From: Beroe forskalii | Lineage: Eukaryota; Ctenophora; Nuda; Beroida; Beroidae | DNA: 64,000 bases | NCBI GenBank assembly: GCA_011033025.1 | Contig: WFMF01000206.1 | Location: 62,001 to 126,000, forward strand | Reading direction: 5' to 3' | Shown: in pieces, positions 21,271 to 33,489 of the stretch | Numbering within the stretch: position 1 is the first letter of the stretch | Layout of the letters: every line of letters starts with the position of its first letter | The notes under the pieces: generated by a model | The model's database searches: none | What the model was told of the DNA's origin: nothing | What the model saw: only the letters and a program-made list of their open reading frames with translations | Program-made: the position numbers and the translations under genes

Positions 21271-22037
21271 ACTTTAATAAGACGATTTCACTATTTGATA
21301 CGATTTCACTATTTGATTTCACTATTTGATAACGACAAATTTTATTGATTTTATGAGTCGCAATTCAATCATTCATATGAAATCACAAATAAAATGTTTT
21401 GTATTGATCTGTTGAATAATTATTAAACGCATATGTTTTCAATAAGTTTCTACTAAGATTGGGGGGCAAGCCCCTCACTTTTGGTGGATTTAAAAAATCG
21501 CCAATTGGGGCTTTAATTTTGGGGGTTAAGGGGGGTTCAAAGGGGGTTTGAGGGGGCTTAGGTCTTGGTGTAAGAACAACCTTAACCGTATATAAAGGAA
21601 CACTTCAAGGACATTAATATTTACGCTTGATCTGCTTCTTCAAATTTTCAACTTAAATTCGAAATTTTCGGCTCAATTTTTCCAATTTTCTTTCACGATT
21701 TATTTGAATACCTGAATTGAAGATTGTCCAATATTCTTCTTTGATTTATGATAAATTTACATATCGCAGGCTACATTACAGACATAGGTATCAAGGAAAA
21801 ATTGCCACGGACATAAATATTGTTTTATAGTACTGACCTTATTGATCCCACTTCAGTACAGAATCTGTACTGAAGTGGGATCAATAAGGTCAGTACTATA
21901 AAACAACAGGTCTATACCCACCACCATCTCTATGAGTAGATTGGTCACTGAGCAGATTTGTTGATATCTCTAACATTCACAAATTTTCTTATTCCCGTGA
22001 TTATTAAATAGTTAATGACTTTGACACCTATTAAAGG
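21271..22037. other. GPCR-CCDC93 intergenic region
   Basis: About 770 bp with the 3' end of the GPCR, a G-rich stretch (21460-21560), a perfect hairpin (21820-21906) and presumably the CCDC93 promoter. aataaa occurs near 21390 and could serve as the GPCR poly-A signal. Confidence 0.5.
21820..21906. repeat. Perfect 43-bp inverted repeat with 1-nt spacer
   Basis: The arms starting TTGTTTTATAGTACTGACCT are exact reverse complements across all 43 positions, separated by a single A at 21863. Confidence 0.93.
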
Positions 22038-22115
22038 ATGTCGCTTTTTGCTGGAGTGAAGTCTGGAATTGATGTCAAAGCATCTGTGAAAGACCAGAGT
22101 GGAAAAGCTATTAAG
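22038..22115 (+). CDS. CCDC93: CCDC93 exon 1
   Basis: ATG to donor gtattt, 26 codons beginning [19 protein letters not shown]. The first ATG of the open frame is used; it is preceded by ttaaagg, with no strong context signal. Confidence 0.8.
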
Positions 22116-25114
22116 GTATTTATATCTTGCTCATGGAGTTGTCACATATTACATCACCAGCTCAAGGGGGAGGGTTTTTTCAAATTATGACTGATGATGG
22201 GAGGGGGAGGGGGTGGTTGATATTTTGAGTTTTGTGCAACGTCTTGTGCCAATAACTCAATATAAGGATCTTTGAATTTAATAATAAGGATCTTTGAATT
22301 TTTAAATGCTATATTTAGGTTGATCTGAGAGAAGATGAGGAATCAAAAGAAAAATTAGGCCAAATTATAGACCTGCTATTGGCTGCTGGTTATTTCCGAG
22401 CTAGGATTTCCACTTTACCACCATTTGACAAGGTAAGGAAATTTATTACCGACTAACGGTAACTTGCAATCATACAAATATCATTAACTGTTTTGTGTGC
22501 AAACATTATTTGAAATTCAATGCTGGTAGAACGGTCCAGCACCTTCATGGATGAATAAAGAAAGGAAATTCTTTGAACTGTTTGATAAACCGAATGTTTG
22601 TTTTTCAGATGAATTTGAATCTTCAGATATTTACAATGTGGAAATTATAGGGTGGGGGTTCAACCCTAATATTTGGGAAAACACGAAATTGGGATAGGAA
22701 CTCACTATCCCAAAATCAATAATTTTATCAATGATCATCACGTCGAGACGAATCGAATGCTAGCAAACGCTAAGCTCTATCTCCTTCCGTTAAGATTTCG
22801 ATTGTTGAACCCCATTTTTGCTCCTAGGCCTCACATCCAGGCAATGATAGACCTATGGACTCGAGACCACTGGCAGATGTCAGTACAGGTCCAGGTCATC
22901 CTGGCCAACGTATATACCGTAGAAACGTTAACAAAATGAATGAAGATGAATTACATCGCAAATTTATTGATTTTGACTGGAACTCCCTATTGAGCTTCTA
23001 TCCCAAATTCGCTTTTTTACAAAATATAAGAGTTGAATCCCCCCCCCCTTTATGATAATGAGTTGGATAAAAACAAATTTATCCATAAATTTCAGTCAAT
23101 AAAATCAAACCGTTTGGAATAAATCCAATTAATGACGCTTTTGGTATACTTCTTTGAAGTTTAATAAGTAAACGGATCGTTGCCTTTTGCCCTTTCTAAA
23201 TTTGGTAAAGGGACACTTGACCCCCCGACATTACATCCCCCGACATTACGTCCCCCGACACTACATCCCCCGACATTACAACCCCTACTACAGTACTGTA
23301 AATCTATAGAGGAAAGCGGGGGGTCAAACGTCGCAGTTTGACGATTGCTGCGACATTTGACCCCCCGACATTGCATTCCCCGATGAATAAACATAAATCA
23401 AACGCACTGATAGGCGGCTTAACCAAGGTGTTTAAGTGCGACATTTGACCCCCCGACATCACATCCCCTCTATATGCACAGTAAACTCCCATGCAACTGT
23501 GCTTGGGAACGGGGGTTCAGGTGTCGCTCCATCGACGGAGCTGAGGACGTAGTGTCAAACAAAATGAACCCTCCTCGATTGAACAGCTCCTCGATCCTCC
23601 CCTCCCTTCAGCCTGCTCCCTCATATTCTTAAACAGCTCCTTCCTCGTCAACCCCTCCTTCCATGCCTTCCCTCCACACCCCAGCATCTCTCCTGACATA
23701 CTGGAAAGTGAACGACTCTGTCAGTCTGTGCATGGTGTGGTGATGGGACCTTCAAAGCAGCTCCCAAGCGGGAGACCCACCTCTACACTGTCCACGGATA
23801 AAATATTGGATTTACTGTTCCAGAGTGTTCCTCCCTGTTGCGGGTCCCTCTCCAGCTTCGGCTGGATCTGCCCGCACCACCAACGCCCTTGACTCCTTTC
23901 ACCACTCCTCCATGTGGAACCTTCTCAAGTCACTCCAGACGCAGCAGAACCTCTCCTGAACCAAGATGTTCCGTGTAACCAGAGGAGACGTGTTCAAGCC
24001 ATCTGCCCTGGAAAGAAGGAGGAACTACAGGATCCAGAACCTCCTCCAGACCTACTCCAGATCTTCTGCTGACAGCTTCCTGTCTATCAGATTTTATAAA
24101 CCACAGGGGGTCAAGTGTCGGGGGATGTAATGTCGGGGGATGTACTGTCGGGGGATGTAATGTCGGGGGATGTACTGTCGGGGGATGTAATGTCGGGGGG
24201 TCAAATGTCGCACTTTCTACTGCCATTTTGGCAAAGAGGCTGACCAAAACTGCCAGAGCAGTTAGCCAGATGTGACTTCCAAATCCAAAGTTCTGAGTAC
24301 GGGTCAGTGGTTAGGAAATGGTGATTTAATTTGAAGTTAGTTAAACAATTTTTTTCTTCATATCCTTGAAAGGTAAAACATTGTCGTAGTTAAACGTTAT
24401 AAGTAGGCACCTAATTTGAAAAAAAGGTAGAACAATAGTTGAGGAAGGAAAATTTAGGAAAGTTTTGGTCAGCCTCTTTGCCAAAATGGCAGTATGGTGG
24501 TGAAATGGTGCAGCTACTCTACGGGCTATCCATAAAGTACGTCCGCAAAGAGGGGGAGGGGGAGTCTGGCCAATGCCGAAGTTTGCGGACGTAGGGGGAG
24601 GGGGTGTTTGGCCAAATTTGCATTTATGAAAATTTTGGTCGATTTGAAAAGTTTTTCACTAGAGAATAGTCGATTATTTAGAATTTGACTTAGATTTTGG
24701 ACATTGAGTAAAATAATAAAGTTAATTTTGTGAGAAACCGGCATAAAAATGATGAAAAAAATATATTTAAAATGAAAATACAAACTTCCGGAGGGGGAGG
24801 GTATTTCAGGTTGCGGAAGTTTGCAGACAAGGGGGGAGGGAGAGTTTTAGAATAGCCGAAATTTTACGGACGTCCTTTATGGATGACCCCCTACCTATTT
24901 CACCGAGTTGTGACATATTTCTCCTGAAATGATAATAACAATAAGCAGTGGTTTGTGATTATGTGGAGTTGTCCATAATTTCCACTTTTTCAGGTAGTGG
25001 GTGGTTTGGTCTGGTGCATTAGCACTTGTAATGTTGAGTTAGACGTTGACTTACTCTATCAGGAGAATTCAACTATTGGACAGAAAATCTCTCTAACAGA
25101 GAAAATTGTTGCAG
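22038..25114 (+). CDS. CCDC93: CCDC93 (CCC complex subunit), first three exons
   Basis: Three exons join in frame to give about 104 residues matching the N-terminus of CCDC93. CCDC93 belongs to the COMMD/CCDC22/CCDC93 complex, which works with WASH and Retriever in endosomal recycling of membrane proteins. Diagnostic stretches are [36 protein letters not shown] and LTEKIV, the calponin-homology-like NDC80-type N-terminal domain. The ATG at 22038 opens exon 1, which encodes an N-terminus more variable than the rest. The gene starts 767 bp after the GPCR stop on the same strand. The remaining exons (coiled coils) are not found downstream in this window: the inverted GPCR arm begins about 0.7 kb after exon 3. 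Confidence 0.9.
22319..22432 (+). CDS. CCDC93: CCDC93 exon 2
   Basis: Acceptor tatttag, donor gtaagg. It encodes [20 protein letters not shown] then [17 protein letters not shown], the best-conserved part of the CCDC93 N-terminal domain. Confidence 0.92.
22649..23050. mobile_element. MITE-like unit in CCDC93 intron 2
   Basis: Ends ggtgggggttcaaccctaat and aagagttgaatccccccccc are imperfect inverses; non-coding interior of about 0.4 kb. Boundaries approximate. Confidence 0.5.
23205..24213. mobile_element. Composite inverted-repeat unit with CCCCCGACATTACAT arrays
   Basis: Short tandem runs of tcccccgacattaca on the left (23217-23290, and singly at 23360 and 23450) face inverted runs of gtcgggggatgtaatgtc on the right (24115-24195), each preceded by a tgacccccc block. 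The GC-richer interior (23540-24100) has no recognised protein. Confidence 0.65.
24220..24492. mobile_element. MITE with TA flanks (Tc1/mariner-like size and site)
   Basis: About 30-bp inverted ends CTGCCATTTTGGCAAAGAGG... with TA on each side (24218-24219, 24493-24494); 273 bp, non-coding. Confidence 0.7.
24522..24891. mobile_element. MITE with TA flanks, second family
   Basis: Ends CGGGCTATCCATAAAGTACG and GGACGTCCTTTATGGATGAC..., flanked by TA (24520-24521, 24892-24893); about 370 bp with two purine-rich internal runs. Tc1/mariner-like by target dinucleotide. Confidence 0.7.
24994..25114 (+). CDS. CCDC93: CCDC93 exon 3
   Basis: Acceptor tttttcag, donor gtcgaa. It encodes [20 protein letters not shown] then [20 protein letters not shown]. 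It ends in phase 1. The preceding intron has acquired at least four transposon-like units. Confidence 0.92.
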
Positions 25115-25799
25115 GTCGAAATTATGTTGAACTAGAATAATATAGTAGGTTTGTACATCTTCACTTGTGAATAAAGGCTCCACATTGGTTGAGGATACCT
25201 ATAAGGAGTCATGACTTACTTTCTATCTATGTCTGGACTGCCATAGTGATCAAAGACCCTCTCTGGTTGAAAATGCAACTTAAATTGAACTTGAAGCACT
25301 TTCCATTAGCATTCTGTTTATTAGAATGCAGCTCCATTAGTTGAGGACTGTTACACATTTCAATCATTCAAAATTGTAATCATACATATTTGTTTTAGTT
25401 TTAACAAAGGTTTGACATCTCTATTCACTTAACTTTTGATTCTGTGGACATTTAAAATCGCCTTTCATTCATAAGGATGCTCCACATCAGTTGAAATACA
25501 AGTTACTCAACCAGGGTAATATGTTCTCTCAATGCATTTCCAGAGGTGAATCAATTTGAAAAATTATGTTTAACCTAATGCTGCTCTCTGGAATCCCGTG
25601 AACAAAAACCTGGTTAATTCTAGTCACTGGCTCCACAGTGGTTGAGATACAGACCTAAAATTGGTATCATAAGACATTTTAACCATGGTAATAGTGTCAA
25701 AGTACTTCAAAATTATGAGTATAAGCAAATGTAATTAACATTTTGAGGTGAAAAGGGGTAAAATCGGTCCTCTTTCAAGAATTTTTCAACATGCCCCCA
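25115..25799. other. Start of CCDC93 intron 3, no feature
   Basis: Unique AT-rich intron sequence between CCDC93 exon 3 and the inverted arm. I looked for GPCR exon 13 and CCDC93 exon 4 on both strands and saw neither. Confidence 0.55.
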
Positions 25800-26790
25800 T
25801 TTGAAAATTTTATGTTTTTGATTCTCAAGACATTTTATTCAATGAGGGGGCGTTGCTATATTTTTTGATACATAGTTTAGAATTTCCCCATTTTTAAAAC
25901 CCAAGAGGGTTTATAGAAGACCAATATATCCTCTATTTAGGTCCGAAAGATCTTTTGTCAAATCGCAAAAATGGCTGAGTTATGCGTCAAATATGAAGGA
26001 GGTCCCTAGAATTAATTTAAGCCCAAAATCGAGTATGATCTGCGATATGCCTGGGCCGAAATATGGCCATATTTTCGGCCATAAAAATGGTTTTTTGGCA
26101 CCAACGTTAGGCAAATATTGAGCTATATCTCGGAATCTATAGTCTTATTCGAGAACTGACTCCAGGACATTGAAAAGCACATCATTTCAGGGCAGATACC
26201 GCGAAAAATTGCGGGCGTGGCATCTTTTGAACACATTTCATGTGTGAAGAAGTGTCCAAATTACGCTATTTTCTTGCATAACGTGAAATTTTGGAAGTTA
26301 TTTGACTATACCTCAACAACCCTTCTGTTTTTCCGTGCATTACTTAGTCCTTTGGCAGTCATGAAGAGCTTCTTAAGACATACTTTTCCATATGTGGAAT
26401 CCCACTGAAGCTCGAAAAATGACGGAGCTAGCTAACTTTTTCTTTCAATTTGGTACTGCTACAGAAATGGCCAATTTTGAGATTTGACCAACAATCTTTC
26501 GGACTTATGAAGAGAACATATTGGTCTTCATGCAAGCAAATTTTCATACATAGCCCATACTTGGCCGTAAAGATGTGGACTTGTAAACTTTGACATCGAA
26601 ACTCTATAGAAAAACTTTGCCCGCTCATTCCCAAAAAATGTATCCAAGAAAACATAAAATTAGGGGTAAAGTACCCCTAATATTAAGCAGAATGAGCCTA
26701 TGAACTCATCTGAGCGGGTCGTTCTACTTGAATTTGTGTCTGCCCCCTAAAGATATGGACTTATTAAGGTATCAAATGAGTCAATCAAAC

Positions 26791-26860
26791 CTAAATATGT
26801 CCTCCATCGTTCCTTAACATCAGCTTTTATGGCACAGTGAAAGAAAAAGAAGAGAAACCC
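26791..26860 (-). CDS. GPCR copy B, equivalent of exon 12 (end of TM7)
   Basis: Identical to the copy A exon, including both splice sites. No exon-13 equivalent follows before the CCDC93 intron. Confidence 0.85.
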
Positions 26861-26977
26861 CTGAAATGTTTTTTGAGCTAGGAATTCATAACAACCAACA
26901 AATAGAAAGATACCTGATTTACGTTTTTACTGTGAAACCTATCATATTTCAGATTTAGGTATAAAATCAGATCTTAC

Positions 26978-27196
26978 CTGCAAGGAATTGCAAACAGTAA
27001 ATAAGTAAGCTGCAGTTTCCCTTAAAAAGGGAAACATATCTAATAGAAGCACTGGTCCAAGTATCCATGTTATCCCTAGTAGGACCATCACTGAAACAGA
27101 AGCTCGAACTTTGGTCAGTTTCTGTTTTAAATCCAATGTAGTCCCATATGATGAGGGCATATTATCAAACTTTATTTTATTTTGTGAACTTGTTAT
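26978..27196 (-). CDS. GPCR copy B, equivalent of exon 11 (TM6-TM7)
   Basis: 219 nt, same encoded residues as copy A; acceptor ttttcag and donor gtaaga are retained. Confidence 0.87.
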
Positions 27197-27282
27197 CTGA
27201 AAATTATTTTGTTATACTAAACGGGGGACGGATCTACGAGTTATCCAGACAGACACCCCGGCGCAGGACCCCCCACTTCAAG

Positions 27283-27980
27283 TGGTCCCAGTTGCCAGGG
27301 CTACTGTGGACGGATCCCAGTTGCCAGGGCTTCTGTGGACGGATCCCAGTTGCCAGGGCTACAGTGGACGGGTCCCAGTTGCCAGGGCTACTGTGGACGG
27401 GTCCCAGTTGCCAGGGCTACTGTGGACGGTTCCCGTACCCCCCACTATAGGTAGTCCCAGTTGCCAGGGCTACTGTGGACGAGTCCCAGTTGCCAATTGC
27501 CAGGGTTAGTACTGTGAACGGGTCCCAGTTGTCAGGGCTACTGTGGACGGATCCCAGTTGCCAGGGCTACAGTGGACGGGTCCCAGTTGCCAGGGCTACT
27601 GTGGACGGGTCCCAGTTGCCAGGGCTACTGTGGACGGGTCCCAGTTGCCAGGGCTACTGTGGACGGGTCCCAGTTGCCAGGGCTACTGTGGACGGGTCCC
27701 GTACCTCCCACTATAGGTAGTCCCAGTGGCCAGAGCTACTGTGGACTGGTCCCAGATGCCAGGGCTACTGTGGACGGGTCCCAGTTGCCACTTTTCAGGG
27801 CTACTGTGGACGGGTCCCAGTTGCCACTTTTCAGGGCTACTGTGGACGAGTCCCAGTTGCCGCTTGCCAGGGCTACTGTGGACGAGTCCCAGTTGCCAGG
27901 GCTACTGTGGACGGGTCCCAGTTGCCAGGGCTACTGCGGACGGATCCCAGTTGCCAGGGCTACTGTGGACGGATCCCATA
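27283..27980. repeat. 29-bp minisatellite, copy B
   Basis: Homologous to the copy A array in inverse orientation but with about 22-24 units and several variant spacers (for example a gtaccccccactataggtag block seen twice) not present in copy A. Confidence 0.9.
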
Positions 27981-28234
27981 CCTCCCCAGGGTGCCAGTGT
28001 GCAGGGTACCAGTGAGCAGGGAACAATCTTTTTTCAGTAGAGTTAGCATTATTTTGACACAGGTGTCAAGACTTCGAGAAATGAGATTACATTCCCGATG
28101 GTGCGGTGCCATATGTAGGTTCATGGATATACCTACTGTTAAATCAATATCACACACTTCAAAACTGCAGTGGAAATTCAGACACCGATCTCAGAATGTT
28201 TTAACGTCAGTCACCAACCTCAAAATATACTTAC

Positions 28235-28334
28235 TTCTTGAGTGACTTTGATGAACAGGTAGGAATTGATGATTATGACAATGGTTATTGGAGCCATAAA
28301 CATTGTTATCATTGGTGTTTTAGTCAACCAGCAG
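28235..28334 (-). CDS. GPCR copy B, equivalent of exon 10 (TM5)
   Basis: 100 nt, identical to copy A, with donor gtaagt. Confidence 0.87.
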
Positions 28335-28544
28335 CTGAAAATAATAAAATGAAAATATTCAATATTTCGAATAGTTGATTATCTGCCAATTGTCAAATAT
28401 TTGCAAACATATTATATCAAATCACTGAGTTGCATAATTATTGTATATATCACGCACACATCAATAATGAGATATGATACTATGACCTATGGTTTAGTGA
28501 AAGTTTGATATAGCCCTTATATAATTAAAATGTACCTACGTACA

Positions 28545-28611
28545 ATTTTTCAGTTTCATAATTAGAATGGTCCCATAGGTATGTTGCTGAGACCAATACT
28601 AGTGGAAAACC
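28545..28611 (-). CDS. GPCR copy B, equivalent of exon 9 (TM4)
   Basis: 67 nt identical to copy A. The intron after it lacks the 3.9-kb TIR element and so shows the empty insertion site. Confidence 0.87.
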
Positions 28612-28910
28612 TGAAATAGGTGAACTTGGTAGATTGACATATTTTTTCTCATCAACTATTAGTTTGAGCCTTCAAAAATTCAGATGACAATCTATTAAAA
28701 ACTTTATGAAAAGCTAGATATTCCGTTTGAAAATTAATCTCATTCCCAGCGCCCTAGCCAGGGCGGTAACCCCCGCAGAAAAAAATAAAGCTTCGTTTTG
28801 TACGATTTTCTATGGTTTGGTTACTAGACTAACCGGTCAACGGCTTTGGTGGTGTAATATATAAAAGGAACTAGGAATTTGTAAAAAACATCCACAGTAA
28901 TGGAACTGAC

Positions 28911-29079
28911 CCCATGCGAAAGCAGCACATTTCACGAGGAATTTGTTGTTGAGGTGTCCAAAGACCCGAACAATCATCACATAAAGATGGATACCCTCAA
29001 CCCCCATCCAGAGAATAGAACAAAGAAAGAAATAGTGGCAAAGTATGCCACTTGAGAGACAAAGCCATGGTGTATCAAC
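28911..29079 (-). CDS. GPCR copy B, equivalent of exon 8 (TM3)
   Basis: 169 nt with the same WMGVEG signature and splice sites as copy A. Confidence 0.88.
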
Positions 29080-30312
29080 CTGAAATGAGAGAAAGTTTGG
29101 TATGTGCTTCGTAGCTACTGATCTAGAACAAGAATTGCGCCTGCCGGCACAATTCTTGTTGTGTACTGTTCCCGTATGCAGGCGCTTAAGTTCCCTCCCC
29201 GTCATAAGAAAATAAAAAATCACGAAGATGCATTTATTAATAGCTAATCAAAATTCCCTTCAACGTATGTACATAACTTTGTGGAGGCGCCTAGGTTTCA
29301 CGTGTTATAATCAGTTCATGAACGCCACGCATGTTTCGTAGGTTCGTTGTAATGTTCTTAGATTTCGCGCGAAGCTTTTATTTCATTTTATGTAAGTTTT
29401 GTTACGTTTGCAAATTGTAGATTCCTCGTAAGCTCAAACTCGTAGGCATTTGCCTATTTCTTTGATATGATTATTGATTAATGGTTAATAAAAATGTACA
29501 GTGGTTTTTACTACGATATGATCATTGATCAATCCTCATGATTCAATGATTTATATTTTTCATTGGTGTAACATATTTCCTCGAACAGAACTTTGACGAT
29601 TCAGTAGATAGTACCATAGTACCATAACTCTGTCAAATTACCTCGATTGCTTTCATGTCGCAGCAATTGGATTATTATTTCCTGAAATAGTTGTTGCCTA
29701 ATTTTTTTGCTTAAACTTTACAACACTACTGTACTTTATACAATCAAATTTGAGCTTATGATGCAACCTATGGCAATTCAAGTCCGAGGGACCTAGTATC
29801 ATATTGTTTAAGCGTGGAGGCTGGTCTATAATACTATAACATTGTTCTCAGAATTCTGTTGTTTTATTATTCAGTTTTTTGCTTAATATATCAGTGATGA
29901 AGTTAGAAATGAGTTTGTAAGGTTAATAATCATAACTAAGTCCACTCCTCCTGCGGCTATGTTCCCATAGCCGCAGGAGTGAAAGGCTCATGTTCTCATA
30001 ATAACTCTTTGGCCTTTGGGTGGCTGATTGCACTTGGCTTAATCAGTCGATCATACATTGTCGAGGACCTGCTGAAAGTTGAATTAGAATCATGAATCAT
30101 TAGAATTGGTGAGGACACCGGCCGTCATGCGCGCGCACGTGCAACGCAAATACTGCTTTCTGATTGGTTGTCAGCATGGTTACCACAGTTGAAGTAGTAT
30201 GTAAAAATTTTCCGGGCACTTTATCTAGAACTTGTCCATTGCCAACCCTCCTCATTCCTCAATGACTTTTTGCTTTTTTAAAGACAAAAATGGCAGATAA
30301 GGAGGAAAAATT

Positions 30313-31455
30313 TAGGGTTTCCATTATCTACTTGAAATCTTTTATCTAGATAAATAGATAATTTTTTTGCCGTTACCTAGATTATCTAGATAAACTAGAT
30401 AATTTTTGAATCCGAAATTTATCCAAACTTGACACAATTTTCAACGTTAGAAGTGCACAACTGTTGCAATGGAATGTCAGCTGTCGGTTATTGAAATGAA
30501 TGACCACCAAAAGATCCTGGTTATATTAGGATTTTGAATGGAGTTCAGGACATTCATTGCTTCATTCTGATAGAGTTGAAATCAGTTATCACCCATCAAT
30601 TCTACCATAACAAAGTAACAACATTATCTACCAATTAGTTGCTATGAATACTTGCATTATTCATCGTAAAACAGTCAATCACTGTGGAAATAAAGTAAAT
30701 TTCATGATGATGGCCTAGCCTCGTGGAGTTGCTGGAATGCTGGTAAAATTGAGAATAACTGAATAGGAAATAAGGAATTAATTTCTATCGTATTAAATCA
30801 GCATAAAAACGTCAAAGTTGACATTTCCTTGACTCTTGAAGTGAATAGTGAATGCTTTAATATGACCATTTTGTAGGTTCGTTTCAAAAGCTGGAAGCTA
30901 CTTTCGTACATATTTACAGCCTGCTTTTGTCAAAGGGCGTCAATAATTTGACATAAATTGGAAGAAAAATAGCAAGTGTCCAGAGTTGGTATTGACTTTC
31001 GTTAAAGTGGCAAATGGCGATTTGTAAGATGCGATAAGAAACTTTGAACAATGCCTTCTAATTCTGTAGTTATTCATTTCAATTTAATAACGAAGTTCAA
31101 ATTATAGTAAAACAGATTTTTCTTGAAGCCAAACAGCCTGCCCATGTTCAGTTCATATAGAAACATGAAATTAGTTGCCCAAGTCCACCTACGGATAGCC
31201 ATAAATTGTCTTACTACGTACCTAAGATCTCCGAAATTGGTATCAAAATGAACTGATCAGAAATTTTTAATATTTGAAATCGGACAATTATTGAAGAAGT
31301 TCTGGAAAAATGGCGATTTTTGCTGAAGTTTCCCGGAAAAAAGGGATATGAAATTTATCTAGATATCTAGTACAAATTATCTAGATAAATAGACAATGAT
31401 TTTTTGCAAATTATCTAGATAATCTTATCTAGATAATATCTAGATGGAAACCCTA
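30313..31455. mobile_element. 1.14-kb hAT-like insertion specific to copy B
   Basis: Termini TAGGGTTTCCAT and inverse, perfect 8-bp duplications GAAAAATT (30305-30312, 31456-31463), and an intact empty site in copy A around 7415-7430. The ends hold repeats of tatctagataat. No transposase. Confidence 0.9.
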
Positions 31456-31645
31456 GAAAAATTATCAGTAATCACAATATATATCGATGATTTTTCCTCG
31501 TGGAATTTACTGTAGGTCTGCAACTAGGCAAGAAAATGCCTGTTATTCTGATCTGCATGTCCCCTTGCTTCAATTTTGTAAACATTACCGCTTCATGATC
31601 ATATATTTATAATTTAATGTTTCACTGTTTAAGTGTTTCACTGAC

Positions 31646-31739
31646 CTCATCAATGCCAACCATAAATATTGTATTGGCTAGAAGGAGAGCTGCACTCATA
31701 TTGATATGGACTTTTGTTGATACCGGTTTCCTTATTGCC
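31646..31739 (-). CDS. GPCR copy B, equivalent of exon 7 (TM2)
   Basis: 94 nt, same reading frame as copy A. The neighbouring introns here contain a hAT-like insertion on one side and the ORF1-like segment plus 8.3-kb satellite on the other. Confidence 0.87.
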
Positions 31740-32039
31740 CTGAAATTAATATTCACAATCAATAACAGTACGCTATGGAGTAATTTACCAAAGGGTATAG
31801 GTACTGTATGTCGTGCAACATGCCCCGAAGGACCCATATTTACCCATAGAAATTTTTACGTTACGATTAATGTACGTAATGATTAATGATTAGGTATTTA
31901 CAGTTCTTATGTCAGGATACCCCTGATACCAAATTAGGTTTGACCTACTGTCAAACCTAAAAGATAAAAAGATAAAATTATTATTATAACAAGACAATAT
32001 TATTATTAATTTGTTTGTTATTTGTAAACAATAGATATG

Positions 32040-33210
32040 GCCTATGGACGGATCAAACCACAGCACTTCTGTACTGTGGTTTGTAGATTAAAATACTTCC
32101 GACATGATTGCGTTGAGCTTTCTTATCGACATGCGTAATGTTGTTGAAAACTCACGGTGGGGTACCCATAAGGGCTTTGAAACAATATGATATTTATGTA
32201 CAATAATAATATCTAATAAACCACAAGCACAAAGAGATGCCAATTAAGGCATGTGTCCTTAGCACGTTTGGCCCATTGCCACTCAATCAAACGCCACACA
32301 CATGAACAGCACTCAAATCAAACATCACAAGAATAATAACACCCAAAATTCAAAATGCGCTAATCGGGGAGTTTAGTTTTCCTATCTGCGCGATTTAGAA
32401 TAGGTAGAATAGTTCGTGGTGTTGAAGTGTTGGCCGGGGGCACAGTTCGTGATGACGTCACAGTCCGAGCTGACGATGAAGACGAGTTGGTTGTTGATAG
32501 ACTTGTCTCTGCTGCAGACAGCACTATTTCTAATGAAATGATGCTGTTGGGGATCGCTGCTTATTTTCTCCTTTATCCGAGCAACGAGATTCTTCCTCTG
32601 TTAATGTTCTCTCTCTTCTCGGCTCCTGTCAAAGGTTATGTACACCTTCCTGAAACGCGTCGAAGCTCTCAACACTTTGGAATTCCTCACCACCCTAGTC
32701 ACTGCTTTTCCACTGCGGAGCACCACCTTCCCTCCACGCTCAGAATGTGGCAATATCTTCCAACGAGGTAACAGTCATTGACTATGGGCTTCTCTCCTAA
32801 GCAGCTTACCCTGAGTAAGTCCTCCACCTTCGACCGCAGAACTTCGTCGGGGCCCTCGCCTAGTTCAAACTCCATGAATTATTTTGTCCTGTCATCTTCC
32901 GTCACACCAGCTTTCACAGCAGCTTTAACCAGTGTTTTCGTCATACCGGTCTCAGTGCATCCCTTCTTGAAAGCATCGCTGAAGCTCCGAATTTCCTCCT
33001 TCACTGTTTTCTGCACTTCCTCAGCTTGATCACATTTGCTCTTCAGTAGATCTTCCTGGAGCATGAGCAACGTCTTCTGGTTCTCTATCTGTTCCTTTCT
33101 GAGTTGTTCAACACTCGTAGCAGCTGACCGCAGCACCTCCTTACTTTTCTCCAGGACACAAACAGCTGACAGAACGAGGATGGTGAGAGTCGTTTTGTCA
33201 CATCCTTCTC
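32040..33210 (-). pseudogene. LINE ORF1-like coiled-coil fragment (present in copy B only)
   Basis: The minus strand from about 33230 to 32480 encodes, with a stop and frameshifts, a charged coiled coil (EQLRKEQIENQKTLLMLQED) and then a segment ending ..VYITFDRSREER, resembling the C-terminal part of CR1/L2-type ORF1 proteins that bind element RNA. Copy A has only a 12-bp palindrome (atatggcctat plus inverse) at the matching spot near 6808, so this is either an insertion here or a deletion there. Confidence 0.5.
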
Positions 33211-33489
33211 CACGCTGTATAGGTTTTCCAATGAGAATTCCATGTTGTGTGTACACGTGTACACAGCTGTGTACAACAAGGTAAAGGTGTGTGCTGAGTG
33301 CGTTCAAGTTGCAATGTACTGATAAGAGAGCTGCTTAATTAACACGCACAAGAAAACTGATAAATAGCATGTCCTTCTAAACATGACAGATCAGTGCCTT
33401 AATAAGCTTATACTTAGCAAGCTCTACTTACATACTATGTACATTAATAACTTACTGGGCAAGGTCGTATACCTAGATACTTTAATTCA

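Noticed and set aside
32427..33284. Plus-strand frames in the ORF1-like segment
   Set aside because: The minus strand gives the coherent coiled-coil protein; the plus frames are shadows.
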